DNA of 60,000 nt, from assembly GCA_914767715.1 (NCBI GenBank), contig OU612071.1:14059493-14119492 (forward strand), in the 5' to 3' direction. The stretch comes from Membranipora membranacea (lineage: Eukaryota > Bryozoa > Gymnolaemata > Cheilostomatida > Membraniporidae). The translations under genes were made by a program, and so were the position numbers. Each line of letters opens with the position of its first letter. The first letter of the stretch is position 1. Positions 36,287-47,583 of the stretch are shown here, piece by piece. Under the pieces are notes generated by a model. That model saw nothing but the letters and a program-made list of their open reading frames with translations. It was not told where the DNA came from and ran no database searches.

Positions 36287-36839
36287 TTATGGGGATGGAG
36301 GAAATATAACCTTGGTGTCATGGCGTATGCGGTTGAAGTAACTGAAACGCCATGCATTTGTCCTGTGTGTCCAGCTGATGGTCTTACCTCTGGTGTTATG
36401 ATCTGTAGAAAATCTAATGTAACAGTTGAGGTTCAAATCGAATAATCCGGCTTCAATCTCTCTTAGGAAGAGTATATCTAGATCCTTGCGCCTGTCGGAC
36501 AAAGAAACAATGCTATGACGGTTCATACTCAATCCTGCCTGATGTGGCGACCAAACTTGACTGGCATACCCTAATATGGGTCTGACAACCGAGTTAAAAG
36601 CAACCAGTTTCGTTTTTGTTGGAGCCTCTCTTAGATTCCATTTAATTAATCCTACTGACCTGTTTGCTTTAGCAACTGTTTTTGTAACGTGCGTGTTCCA
36701 CTTCAAGTCTGAGTCAATATGTACCCCTAGGTATTTGATTGTGCTGGCGTTGGGTATACAACTGTCACCAAGTTTGAGACGTATGGTTGGGCTAGCCTTT
36801 CCAAACTGCATATGTGCACATTTACTCAAGTTGAATTAA
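36287..36839 (-). pseudogene. LINE reverse transcriptase, C-terminal fragment
   Basis: The 180-codon minus-strand ORF (36829-36287) carries the region that follows the RT catalytic core of CR1/Jockey/L2-like LINEs: TIKYLGVHIDSDLKWNTHV, then a helical stretch, then FNSVVRPILGYASQVWSPH. After this a short internal deletion removes the usual VQRRAxR segment, and the frame continues with the C-terminal LxxRRxxxDxxxLxxI region. The upstream RT core (YADD) is missing, so the copy is 5' truncated, as is typical of LINE insertions. It lies 470 bp upstream of the PRDM9-like start. Confidence 0.75.
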
Positions 36840-37307
36840 TGTGGCATAACATTAGTTCCACTAAAACCAAAGGTTTGGGTCTGTTGATATCCACCCGAGT
36901 CTTTTGTTTGTGGTGTGAAGATGCTATGCATTAGTAGCCATTAGGCCTCAATCAAGACAGCCCTAACTCAAACGTCCCAAGACTGCCTCACAACATCTCA
37001 AAATGGTTTACGACGTCTCAGACTGTCCCACAACAGGTCTTATGAGTCTTCACACACCCATTGCTAACAAAACAAATTTTAATTGTTATGGTGATTTCAT
37101 TATCATTTGATAGCATCAAGATACAACGTTGTTGCCTTAGACTAAGAGCTATCTGGTGATGTGTCAAGAGACTGATTTGAAGGATCGCAATCAATTCAAT
37201 TCCTTCTTGTAAAATTGTGTGAAAGTGAATGCCGTCACATGTCACACAAATCTTAGCCACTTGTTATGACTTTGTGACGCTCAATAAAAAATATTATTGT
37301 TGTAGTG
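36840..37307. other. Upstream region of the PRDM9-like gene
   Basis: No gene. It includes two or three copies of a GACTG(C/T)C(C/T)CACAACA-type word around 36980-37035. The first coding ATG of the PRDM9-like gene (37308) follows TTGTTGTAG, so a 5' UTR intron may end directly before it. Confidence 0.35.
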
Positions 37308-40300
37308 ATGGCTGCAGTCACTGACGTAGACTTGAGTCTTCACTTCACATATGATCAGCTGAAGTGTATGAGCAGCTATGAGAGAACGAGAAACGAGAAT
37401 CTCATCAGAAACCATGAATTTATGAAGTCTATAGGTGAGTTCATGTATAATAAAACTGTGCTGTGTGGACTGGATTGTCTAACGCCGGAAGAGTGGCATT
37501 CTCGGACTTTCCGGTCTTTTGGTTAAAATGTTGTTTTAACAAAGCTTGCAGATAGCGTTGCCGTTCCAAAAAATGTGAGCCAACACATTGGCAAGTGTCC
37601 CCTCTCAACATTTGTGAAGTTGAGAAGGGACAACACACTTACCATAAGCTGAAATACTCAGAAAGTACCTCAATTGAAAAGAGAAACCTAGTAGAAAGCA
37701 TTGGTACAGCTTATGATTTTCTCACAACGGCTCATATGACAGCAATTTTCCAGTCTTGTATAGTTCCCATTGTCAATTTTATTTCACACACCACTAATAA
37801 CAAAAAACTAACAATCCTATGATTTGAGCCTTTGTCAATTTATAGATATTATAGACGGTCCTGTGTGGGGGGAGCCCCAGCCTTTGTCAATATCTGCGCT
37901 GCTCCCATAAGAATTAAAAGATTAGCATAGATATTTTGTGCTTAAATAATAATCAAATTTACTCTAGAACAAAATCAAGAGCTGATTCCCCTGATGGTTA
38001 TTCTTGCATAGATCTAATTTAAGCTTTTGTGTTGATTTTCAGGGTTACCTGTGACGGAGCCATCATTCAAGAATTGCTCAAGCCAAACTGCTAAACCTGG
38101 TAATGATCTGTCACAAACAGTAGCTGCTGGTGGTAAGAGGACAATAACACTGGTGAAAACCAAGAATCAGCCGAGTAAAAATGACCTTTCAAGCGTCACT
38201 TCGAAGAAAAGACCAGCCAGAGGTACCTATGTTTTACTAACTCTCCTGGTACAGTTTCTGGGGGATGGAGGAGAGGTGCCCTGAATTAAAAAATATTCTG
38301 TTAGTTTTTTAACTAGTTAACATCTGTGGATTTTTGATAACCATAATAAATGCTTGTGTCTGATAACTTCTATTTATCGTTACATATCTTTGACTTGACT
38401 TGTACTCTATTTTATTGTTTTACACAGTTTTGACTGGTATAAATAAGAAAATATGGACAGTCCAATTATATGTTATCTGCAGTCTAATGCATATAAGACA
38501 TAACCTTCAACTAATTGTAGAAAGAAAGCAAGTCCAGAGGTTCCAGCCTCCACCAGTCAAACTTCAGATTGAGAAACAGATCGCTCAGCAATCAGTCAGC
38601 ACTAATAAGGTGAGTGTCTCAGTAAATCATCTCATATAATATACAGAAAAGCGGTCAAATCCACCAGAAGGAAAACAATTTCTATCTGCAAACTGTTTAT
38701 GAAAATTGTGCCTAAAGACATCAGTAATAACTAATAAGTCCCTTAACTGTAGTATTTCAGCAAGATCCCCACATCCTGTGTCCAACTTTAAATATTTAGA
38801 GGTGAGGGATGGAGCGAACGAGTGAAAGAGGCTGGTACTCAATTTATATGCATAATGAAAATGCGCCTTTACAATGTTTCCAGCAAAAATCAACAGGGTT
38901 CAATGATAGTTTTGAGGAGTTTGCTAATAAAGTACAGTTTGACGGAACCTTAGCTGATGATGATTACGATCCCAAAGACTTTGAGTGGTCCTCGGATGAG
39001 AAAGAATCGGACAAAGAGAACTTTTCTGAAGAAGAAGCTAAACCTGCAAAATCTAGAAAAGGTAAGACAACAAAGTTGTGTAGGTTCCTTCATGGAAGTA
39101 AGACTAGCAACCCAATATTTTTACCAAATTTCTCAGCAGGACAAATCTTATGGGATTTTGTTGTTTTGTAAAGACTCATTACTCTCATCTTTATTTCTTG
39201 TTACTTACATTGAAAATGACTGAGAAATGCTGACACAAAATCTTTTGAGATAATTCAACCACTGCAAACTAGATTCCACATTATTTGGTATTGCAGTATG
39301 AACTCAAATAATTATTTTGTCCTCTAGAAATAGTTGTCTTCTCCCTGACATTAAGAAGATAACTCCGCTCGAAGATGTCAATCTCCAAATGAGAGAACAA
39401 AGTAAAGATGTATCAAAAAACACATCATTATATGTCTTAACAAAAATTATTTCATCAATCAATTGTTTTTATTGTTATATGTCTGATTTTCACAAAATAA
39501 GAAGTTAGCAAGTTTTACAAGTTTTTTTTATATGCCAGTTAATTTTATTATTGTAGTTGACAGAATATTGCTATCTGTTGCTGTCTTATTTTGTTATCAG
39601 GTGTTAAGAAAGCAAAACCCAAACGTTCTCCGGTCAGATTTGCACATAATAATATAAAGATGCTGTTTGATCATAAGAAGATGTTACGTCGTAGGAAATG
39701 TGCTGCCTCTGTTCAGAGCTATAAAGAAGATGATGTCGAGACTGACGACTCATTCATATGTAAGTATTGATGTGAAAGTTTTAATTATTGAAGTCATATG
39801 ACTTCAAATGTCGCATAATATATAATATCGGTTTTACTATATCTATTAAAGTAATGGTAGGTCCGTCTCATTTGGATTATTATAATTGGCTGTCTTATTT
39901 GTTCACAAATCCGCTGCCAAAGTGAGTTAGAAACTTTTTTTTGTGTTCGCCCTTAGTTTTTAAGGAATGAACCCTCTTACACGGAAATGAAAATCTAAGA
40001 TACCTTTACTATTCTGAGTGTATCGTCATATTCCATAGAGTTATGGGTTTATTAATTAATCGGTCATGTTTCACTTGTCCTGGTCAGTGTTAAAATTAAT
40101 ACCCTTGGATATAGAGATGTTTTCATCATTGGCACAATGTCCAAAATTAAGATTGAAGTTCAGAAATGGCCACGGTTTAATTTTACAGCCAGGGAATCCA
40201 GCTAGTTTGAGTAAAATATAATTCCTATTCCAACCATTATAGATTGCGAGGAGTGTCAGCTGGAGTTTGTAGATAATTGTCTCATTCATCCTCTAATACC

Positions 40301-43300
40301 CATGGGTGATACACAGGTATGGATCTAATAATCAGATAATTCACCACATACAATCTAGTATGTCTTCCAAACAAGTGTTTGCCTGTCGACCATAAAGTTG
40401 GCAGTTTTGAAAGGGCTTAGGTAATAGCCGTTGTGAGACTGGTTTTTCTTGGGAGGTTGGAGGCTTTCCCATGGTTAATTGATAGGGTTAGTTCGAATAC
40501 CTCATTGAAATGCTTTGCTAGAGTTTGGATACAACTTAGTGGATTACTACAGCATCTTAGGTCCATTATAAATCCTGTTCTATATATTTTTCAAGGTCAC
40601 GTTGGGTGTAGAAGACAGAGCCCGTAAAACCCTCCCTACAGGTCTCTCACTGTCTAAATCCAAGATCAAAGATGCGGGAAAAGGAGTTTGGACTGATGTA
40701 AAGATTCCTCAGTTTACCAGATTTGGTCCATATGAGGGAGCCAAACAACCTGTCAAAGATATAAAACAGGACCAAGTGTCTGGTTATGGGTGGCTGGTAA
40801 GTTCTGTTCAATAAGCCAATTCATAAGACAGCCTAATAATTATTAGTTACCGTCATACTATCAGAGAAAATTACCCTGTAGCTACATAAACCGCCTGGAG
40901 CTGTGTGCTGGCATAATTAAACTTTATCATTTCACCACCAAACATAACTACCTTGTACACTTCCAATGATGAAAAAATGTAATTCTGACATGATAATAAA
41001 AATCCTGGCTAGATTTCAAATAAAAGTGGTGCTAGCGAAAAGGAAGAACATAATATTAGAATATTTACCTAGTTAAAATTTCCTATTAATGTTTTAAGGT
41101 GACAGATAAGACTTACCCATTCTACATCGATGGTCAGGATGAGAAACAGTCTAACTGGTTACGTTATGTAAACTGTGCCCGAACTAAACAAGAACAGAAC
41201 TGTGAAGCATTTCAGTACAGAGGACATATTTACTACAAGGCTCTCAGAGAGATCGGGATAGGTGGGTGGTATCATGAAATAGTTATGTTATATTCTCATC
41301 AGAATGGGACCCTGAAGATGTTTCATTGCAAGTTGATTTTAATGCTGAGATTTTTTCAATTTGAATTGAATGTGCTTCCAAAGGATATGGAAGGATGGTG
41401 ACTTTCAATATTGATGTGAAGATATACGCCCTAAAATGTATTGGGTGTGCCTGCAAATCACTCATCTTTTTAAACTGGAGTTGTGTTTTGACATAAAAAG
41501 TAGACACAACTCTTAATTTTGTTTATTTTTGGTTCTTAGTCTACAACGCTGTTTATTGAGTGCTTTTTAATATGGCTAACATATTCATGAAAGTTTTTAA
41601 GTGGTGATAAATGGGGCATTACTGAGAAATTTATTATGCTGTACCTCAAAATGGATTGCATCTTAATTTTAGGACATGAATTGCTTGTTTGGTATGGAGA
41701 CGATTATGCTGCTGATCTCGGTATTAGCAAAGATAACTTCTCTGCTTCTATTATACCAGGTATGGGTGTATCTGACCTGTCATTTTACACAACCTTCAAT
41801 ATGATAGTGTCTTGAATTTGATTTGCAGTTCAAATGTGCCACCAGCATTCTCCGGGTAGTAACCATTAGAGTTTGGAATAAATTTAACACTTGAGTAGAG
41901 TTATTTGGGCGTATTGCTGTCACACTGAACCATTTGAGCCACATGCAGTAACGATGAAAAGCGTGTAAAACAGTAATTTTTGTTAAAAATACTATGACTG
42001 CTGATGACATTTACTCTTCTCTTAAAACCCTTACTTTCTTCTTTATTCCCTCGACAGCCAAGCCTAGAGAGTCGATGGTACCAGAAGACACTGTGTTCTA
42101 TAGCTGTGAGATCTGTAAAGCAAGGTTTGTCAATAAGTCATCTGTGACCAGACATATGAGATGGCACAATCAGAAACCAGGTGAGTACATAATACGAACA
42201 AAGTCAAGCGTGAAAGATAGAACATCTCATTTACTAACATATACCATAATCATCTTGCTTGTGAGTCATACAGAATATACCGTCAGATTTTTTCTCAAAT
42301 TAGATTACCCTGTCGAATAAAACCCTAATTATGCCTTATGTTATATTATAATATTATATTATATCATGCCTTGTATTATGATTTGGAGCATCTCATAGCC
42401 ATGTGCCTATAGACACTGCAGTCCCTGTGATGAAGCAGTGTAATTCTTGGAGAGAGATAAAGTTAATTTTGATATAATCTCTGTGAAATCCAACGTACTG
42501 CTCAAAAGAACTTCCTGTGCACTCACCTGGTAAAAAAGTATTTTCCCAACAGATATTGCGCAACATGTCAATCAAAACACAACATTGTATATATATCTTT
42601 CAGAGGATAAGAAGTCACAACCAGTAGAGCCAGCTGATCCACCTCGTCTAATAAAATGTGGGAAATGTGACTTCAGATGTGTCCATCAGAAGGAGCTCGC
42701 TAAACACAGCAAGTATCACAGTGAGAAGTACAAGTATACATGTGAGATGTGTGAGGCTAAGTTAACATCAGCTAGGGATCTGCAGAGACACATAAGAACT
42801 CACACTGGTGAGAAGCCTTATGCATGTACTCAGTGTGGTGCTAGGTTTGCACTAGCCCAGCATCTAAAGACACACATGAGAACTCATACAGGTGAGAAGC
42901 CTTATGCATGTACTCAGTGTGATGCTAGGTTTACAAAGTCTCAGAATCTACAGACACACATTAGAACTCACACCGGTGAGAGGCCCTATGTATGTACTCA
43001 GTGTGAGGCTAGGTTTAAAGACAGAGGGAATATGCAGAGACACATGAGAACTCACACTGGTGAGAAGCCTTACGCATGTACTCAGTGTGATGCTAGGTTT
43101 ACAAAGTCTCAGAATCTACAGAGACACATAAGAACTCATACTGGTGAGAAGCCTTACGCATGTACTCAGTGTGATGCTAGGTTTACTCGAGCTGCCAATC
43201 TACAGATACACATGAGGACTCATACTGGTATGAAGCCTTATGTATGTACTCAGTGTGATGCTAGGTTTGCACGAGCTGATCATCTACAGTCACACATGAG

Positions 43301-43406
43301 AACTCATACTGGTGAGAAGCCTTATGCTTGTACTCAGTGTGATGCTAAGCTCGCTGACTCAAGTCGTCTAAGCAAACACATAGCTAAAACTCACAGAATG
43401 CAGTGA
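37308..43406 (+). CDS. PRDM9-like: PRDM9-like histone methyltransferase with C2H2 zinc-finger array
   Basis: Eleven exons with matching phases: 37308-37434, 38043-38222, 38521-38609, 38884-39061, 39601-39759, 40243-40316, 40596-40796, 41099-41261, 41673-41759, 42058-42180 and 42604-43406. They sum to 2,184 nt, 728 codons including TGA, with no internal stop. Exon 1 matches the KRAB-related domain of vertebrate PRDM9 ([30 protein letters not shown]), and exon 2 continues [13 protein letters not shown]. Exon 6 has the CxxC zinc knuckle ([16 protein letters not shown]). Exons 7-9 are the PR/SET domain: [27 protein letters not shown] and [18 protein letters not shown] lone finger in exon 10 and nine fingers in exon 11 follow. 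In vertebrates PRDM9 trimethylates H3K4/K36 at sites bound by its fingers and places meiotic recombination hotspots; the same role here is inferred. A diverged SSXRD-like segment may sit in exon 5. Confidence 0.88.
40596..41759 (+). other. PR/SET domain exons of the PRDM9-like gene
   Basis: Three exons (40596-40796, 41099-41261, 41673-41759) encode the whole catalytic domain. Visible landmarks are [12 protein letters not shown] at the start, [61 protein letters not shown] and ADLGI. The NxxRYVNCAR and WYG boxes that build the cofactor and lysine pocket in PRDM9 are intact, so the domain looks methylation-competent. Many other PRDM family members have lost these residues. Confidence 0.85.
42822..43391 (+). 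repeat. 84-bp coding minisatellite: seven near-identical zinc fingers
   Basis: TGTACTCAGTGT recurs at 42825, 42909, 42993, 43077, 43161, 43245 and 43329, exactly 84 bp (28 codons) apart. The framework (CTQCDARF...[13 protein letters not shown]) barely changes at either DNA or protein level. Differences cluster in helix positions -1, 2, 3 and 6. Fingers starting at 42909 and 43077 are almost the same, pointing to recent unit exchange. The last finger (43329) is degenerate at its edge ([13 protein letters not shown]). Two older, diverged fingers (CGKCDF and CEMCEAK) precede the array in the same exon. Confidence 0.95.
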
Positions 43407-44236
43407 TGTAGAGCATTTGTAATGTCATCACACGATCTTATATACTACGTGATTGATAGATTTTACGAATGATTCGGAACAACTATTTCTGCGATTAAAT
43501 TCGTTAAATTACAACCATTTTTAAACCTGTGGAAGGTGAACTTGTTCTTTCAAACTTTTTTATATATTCCACCTTACATTATGCTATTGCTACATAATGA
43601 TGCTGAATTGTTTTTGTCTTCCCTCTTCATATGTTGTTTGTTTTTCCTTCGTTACATATGTATATATATCCTAAAATCTTAGTTCTATCATTTTCTAAAT
43701 GTTCGACCATTGTTGATGAAATGTATTGTGTTGTTGTTGTTGTTCTGTTTTATTTTGATGCATTACAATATTTATAATTATTTGATATATATGTTAAATT
43801 TAGTAGCAATTAGAAATTGCTTTTTATAGTATCTTGCAATGAATTATATTGGTGTAAGTAATGCCTTACATTACACACATGAACTTCCCTTTCTGAAATC
43901 CAGTTTCAAGCTGCTACACCTACAGCCTGTCCTGACAAGCTTTGTTAGGTGGTGGGAGGTTGGGGGGAGACAAAGATTTGTCCCCCCTCAACCAGCTTGT
44001 CACGCCTCCAGATTCAGATGAATGTACATCGACATTACAGCCTCTCAGCTAATAGAATTTGATATTGTTATACCTGCTACTGCTTTATTTTCCACATTTG
44101 AATCAATCATAGACAAATCACTCGATGTAGAGAAAACAGACATGTTTTTGACTATCATGAGTCGGTGACCCTAGCCAGGCGGTGATACCGATAAATAATG
44201 GAACTACTAGAAGCCACCATGAGCACCAACACTCAG
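43407..44236 (+). other. 3' UTR and downstream flank of the PRDM9-like gene
   Basis: AT-rich with no coding region. The nearest poly(A)-like hexamer is ATTAAA at about 43494; no AATAAA is seen before 44090. A TTG microsatellite-like run lies near 43725-43745. A self-complementary GGGGGGAGACAAAGATTTGTCCCCCC lies at about 43962-43987. Confidence 0.4.
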
Positions 44237-44312
44237 ATCACTTCTCAGCCTATTGGCTAAGAACCAAGTGTCGCTGCCAATGGGCGATTAGTGCCTGTGT
44301 CAGATTTTTCAG
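44237..44312 (+). repeat. U2-snRNA-like short repeat, copy 2 (candidate SINE)
   Basis: ATCACTTCTCAGCCTATTGG, CTAAGA and then CCAAGTGT follow the first ~35 nt of U2 snRNA with few changes. The rest (CGCTGCCAATGGGCGATTAG and TGCC) matches copy 1 at 18136-18210 rather than U2. It lies just 3' of the stop codon of the minus-strand membrane-protein exons, so it may sit in their 3' UTR. Confidence 0.6.
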
Positions 44313-44348
44313 TTTCACCTCTATTATGTATCCTAGTTTTCGAGGATG

Positions 44349-44992
44349 TCACACTCTCAGTACGAGGATTTTTGGCAACTTGCGTCCCTCTTTGGGACCA
44401 ATATTCAGATTGTGCATGTTGGTCTCCAATATGTGTAGCTGATAGAGCAGAATAACAACAGCAAGACTGATAATACCTGCGAAATGAGACGGAATAGACA
44501 TTACCGGTTGACAACTTCCCACTCCCCCCCTCCCTCCGCTTACAATACACCATACATGGTACAAAGAGTGATCACTATATTAATAATAATGTAGCACATA
44601 ATTGTCAACGGACGGACGGTCATTACTTCACCTTTCATGCAGAGCTCACAATTAAATGCGACATGATGAGAATTTTCATTTGGTCGCTCATTCTCCATAT
44701 TAATACAGCAAATATAGGATAGGAATATTGTTTCTCATTTTTGTTAGACCATTTTGTCTCATTCACTCACGTGAATCGTGGATAATTCCATCTATTCTTA
44801 TTTCATCATAACCGACTTCTTTTCCAGTCATGTAACCACTTTTGTAGCCTTCTGTGTTACCCATTACATACCCCTCTGCTGTCCAAACATTTTCACAATT
44901 TGTCGGGTGGAGCCATAATCCTCCAAACTCAAAGATGCCTGCTGCTTTAGCTAAGGGGAGACTATTAAGTACATTTTCCGGAATGGCTCTAA
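44349..44992 (-). CDS. Last two exons of an unrecognised membrane protein
   Basis: Exon 44992-44771 (phase 1 in and out; donor GTGAGTG) joins exon 44476-44349 (acceptor TTTCGCAG; TGA at 44351-44349). The first exon encodes a Gly/Tyr-rich, presumably extracellular stretch with FEFGGLWLHPTNCENVW, TEGYKSGY and VGYDEIRIDGI. The second begins IISLAVVILLYQLHIL, a single transmembrane helix, and ends with a short basic cytoplasmic tail (GPKEGRKLPKIL). The overall look is a type I membrane protein. I do not recognise the ectodomain; a distant resemblance to the CTHRC1-type end (DEIRIDGII) is too weak to claim. Upstream exons should lie between 45 and 47.5 kb but none is convincing. Confidence 0.5.
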
Positions 44993-47583
44993 CTGTTGAA
45001 AAGATAAGAATCAGTAGCGTAAGGTTTCCCTAAATTCAAGCTAAATTACTTTTATAACAGCGAGAAAAAGGTCAAACTTTCTTATCACTGCAGTTTATGG
45101 CAGCAGGTAGCTTCTACAAGCCATCAAGTTACCAGGCATATGAAAGCTGGAACCATCAGTCAAGCCCACCTGTACCCCAAATCGGACTCAAGCCCACATC
45201 TCCTGCTTTACCAATCATCTAGGAGTAAAACGCAGGCAGGCTGAACAATTGCACCAACTCCAATTACGCTATTGTCGAAGCCATAACTGTCTCTGTTTGT
45301 GGAGAGTTCAGCAGAATATCAGCCTACTACCAGAATAAACAGTCTTACAAAGACCTTATATAATATGATAATAGTGTAGTCTCGATGTCAGTTTGACTTT
45401 TTTCCGGACAGATGGTACATACTATCGTCCATAAAGCCTTATATCTCTGATTGTTACAATGAATTTAGTACGAGTACCTAATACATGCCCGCCCCTAATT
45501 AGTCAAGTTTAACTCAGGTCGTCAAACCCAACTCATTGTGATGGTACTCATGCTAAGTGAATAAGTTCACTTCTATCGGATCAGAGATACATGCAATAGC
45601 ATATCACGTGATCAGCGTGTAAACAAGCAAGAATTAGACATTGACCTACCCGCCAAATCACAGCCAACAGTCATACTTCCTGTCTACCTGAAAAGCGAGG
45701 TCTCAAGTACGTATTGTACCCTGCTCAACTAAGATACAACCATTGATTCCATGTGAAGCAGCATGGTCTGAAATGGATAACTATAAAAAAAGATCATTGT
45801 GTTGTTTTAGTTTTCAGTCAGTGCATGATCGCTTTTCATATTTGAATCACAGCGGACCGGAATCAAAATATTGAACTGCGAGTACATGATTAGGATGAGG
45901 GGAAGTATAGTTTTCCCTATGTTTTCCCTATAGTTTTCCCTAAGATGTTGTCAGACATCTCTGAGAAAAACAGTAAAATATCATCACCTGATCAGCATAC
46001 CCAGAGACAATTATTGTCTGAGATACAGAAATGTTAACAAGTTTTAGAATAAATGACCTCCTATTTCATTTTCCAGCATTAGATAAATACTTCGACCACA
46101 GCAGAACTCAATTGCTTGAATGTTGCGATAAACCATTTACCTCGAAACAAAACCAACTATCTAACTCGGAAGTCGTCCTCTCAATAAAGAAAGGAGAGAC
46201 AACCATTGAATATATTTAATTGCTGGATAAAGTCTTCACATGAATGTTTTTGACAGCTGAATCACTTTATTACCACAGTGAAAACAACATAACACTGTGA
46301 GGATGCGGATTTCTGATCATTAGAGTCAATTTAATCTAGGAACCCAAAGCGAGTCTGCCCCTTATGATTAAATCGAACCTCGTGTTGCCACACCGAAGTC
46401 GTTCTGCAGGCTAAGTGAATTTATGCTCTTTTGATGAGGGATATCTATACAATAGTAAAGCTTGTGATCAGTCGAACCTGCCCTTACAAGAAGATATCAA
46501 ATCCGCATCATGACGTGAAGATGAAAAGCCAAGTGACCAAATATGTTTTTAGCTCATTACTGTGAAGAATGACTTTTCATTGAGGCTGATTTGGCTAAGC
46601 ATATGATGCTGAGAAGCAAATATGTTGGCTAAAAACCTAGTTCTCTGAATTTCAAAGATTTAAATTTATATCTTTGGCCATTCACCATCAATATCCAACT
46701 CCTGAACTGATGGCAGACTATCATGGCCATGCAACCAAGATGTTCAAAGATAAACAAGCTTATACAGTTCAGTATTACGACAGTTATTGTATTGTGTCTT
46801 GGAACCATAATCACATAAATAAAAATGTATATAAGAGTATTTATATGTTTATGCTTGGAACTAATGGATAACACAAAAGAAATGATGAAACAATTTTATA
46901 AAAAAAACCGAGGAGAAACAAATTTTGTGGTTGAAAGTAGAAAAGAAATTCACATGGGGATAATCAATCCATCACAAAAAGGCGCAGCCAAGGCCTGAAA
47001 AAATATATATCCTAGTAGTTAGAGCTGGACCAATCAAGAGTAGTGGTGAACCAATACGTGAATTCTGGTGTAAAGAGCAGATACCTTCTGCTCGACGAAA
47101 ATATAATGATGTAGTATCTTGTTGTCTTGATTTGATATTGAAAATGAGAAAATAAATGGGAGGATAAATATTGTACATAACAGATGGGGAAATCAAGTTT
47201 CAACCACAAATATGTTATGTTGCTTCAGGTTGTAAGTATTTGCCGGACTGACTTTTGCAATATCACCAAAATCAGGGGTCCAGCCCTATATGAAGTAAAT
47301 AAAAAATCATACAAGTGAAGAGGTGATATTATTTTGATGCTACAGAAAAAGAATCGAGCCTGTTTTCAACAGGCCCATAGTAAAACCACCAAAATAATTA
47401 CCTTGACTAGAGTAGTGTACACACGCATAATGTACTTTTTCCTTGTTGTGCCGCAGCACTAGGTTTGACCTTGACCTTAACGATTGCCTAGATATCTAGA
47501 TGAGCGAGTACAATAAATATCAGCAGTACGCGACGATTGTCAATCTTTGGCAGTTCAGAGATTTAGCCCGCAGTTCCTTAGCC
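44993..47583. other. Spacer between membrane-protein exons and RGS gene
   Basis: Should contain 5' exons of the minus-strand membrane protein. A possible exon at about 47284-47215 (reads GWTPDFGDIAKVSPANTYNL after a TATAG acceptor) is not supported by a donor. A short (TATAGTTTTCCC)-type tandem repeat is at 45907-45945. Confidence 0.35.
45907..45945. repeat. Short TTTTCCCTA tandem repeat
   Basis: Three copies of GTTTTCCCTA with alternate ATAG/ATGT joiners in about 40 bp. No function evident. Confidence 0.6.

Noticed and set aside
36576-36839. Plus-strand ORF of 87 codons
   Set aside because: Antisense shadow of the LINE reverse-transcriptase fragment.
47215-47284. Minus-strand exon reading GWTPDFGDIAKVSPANTYNL
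   Set aside because: Good acceptor and protein-like composition, but no usable donor and no phase match to the exon at 44992.
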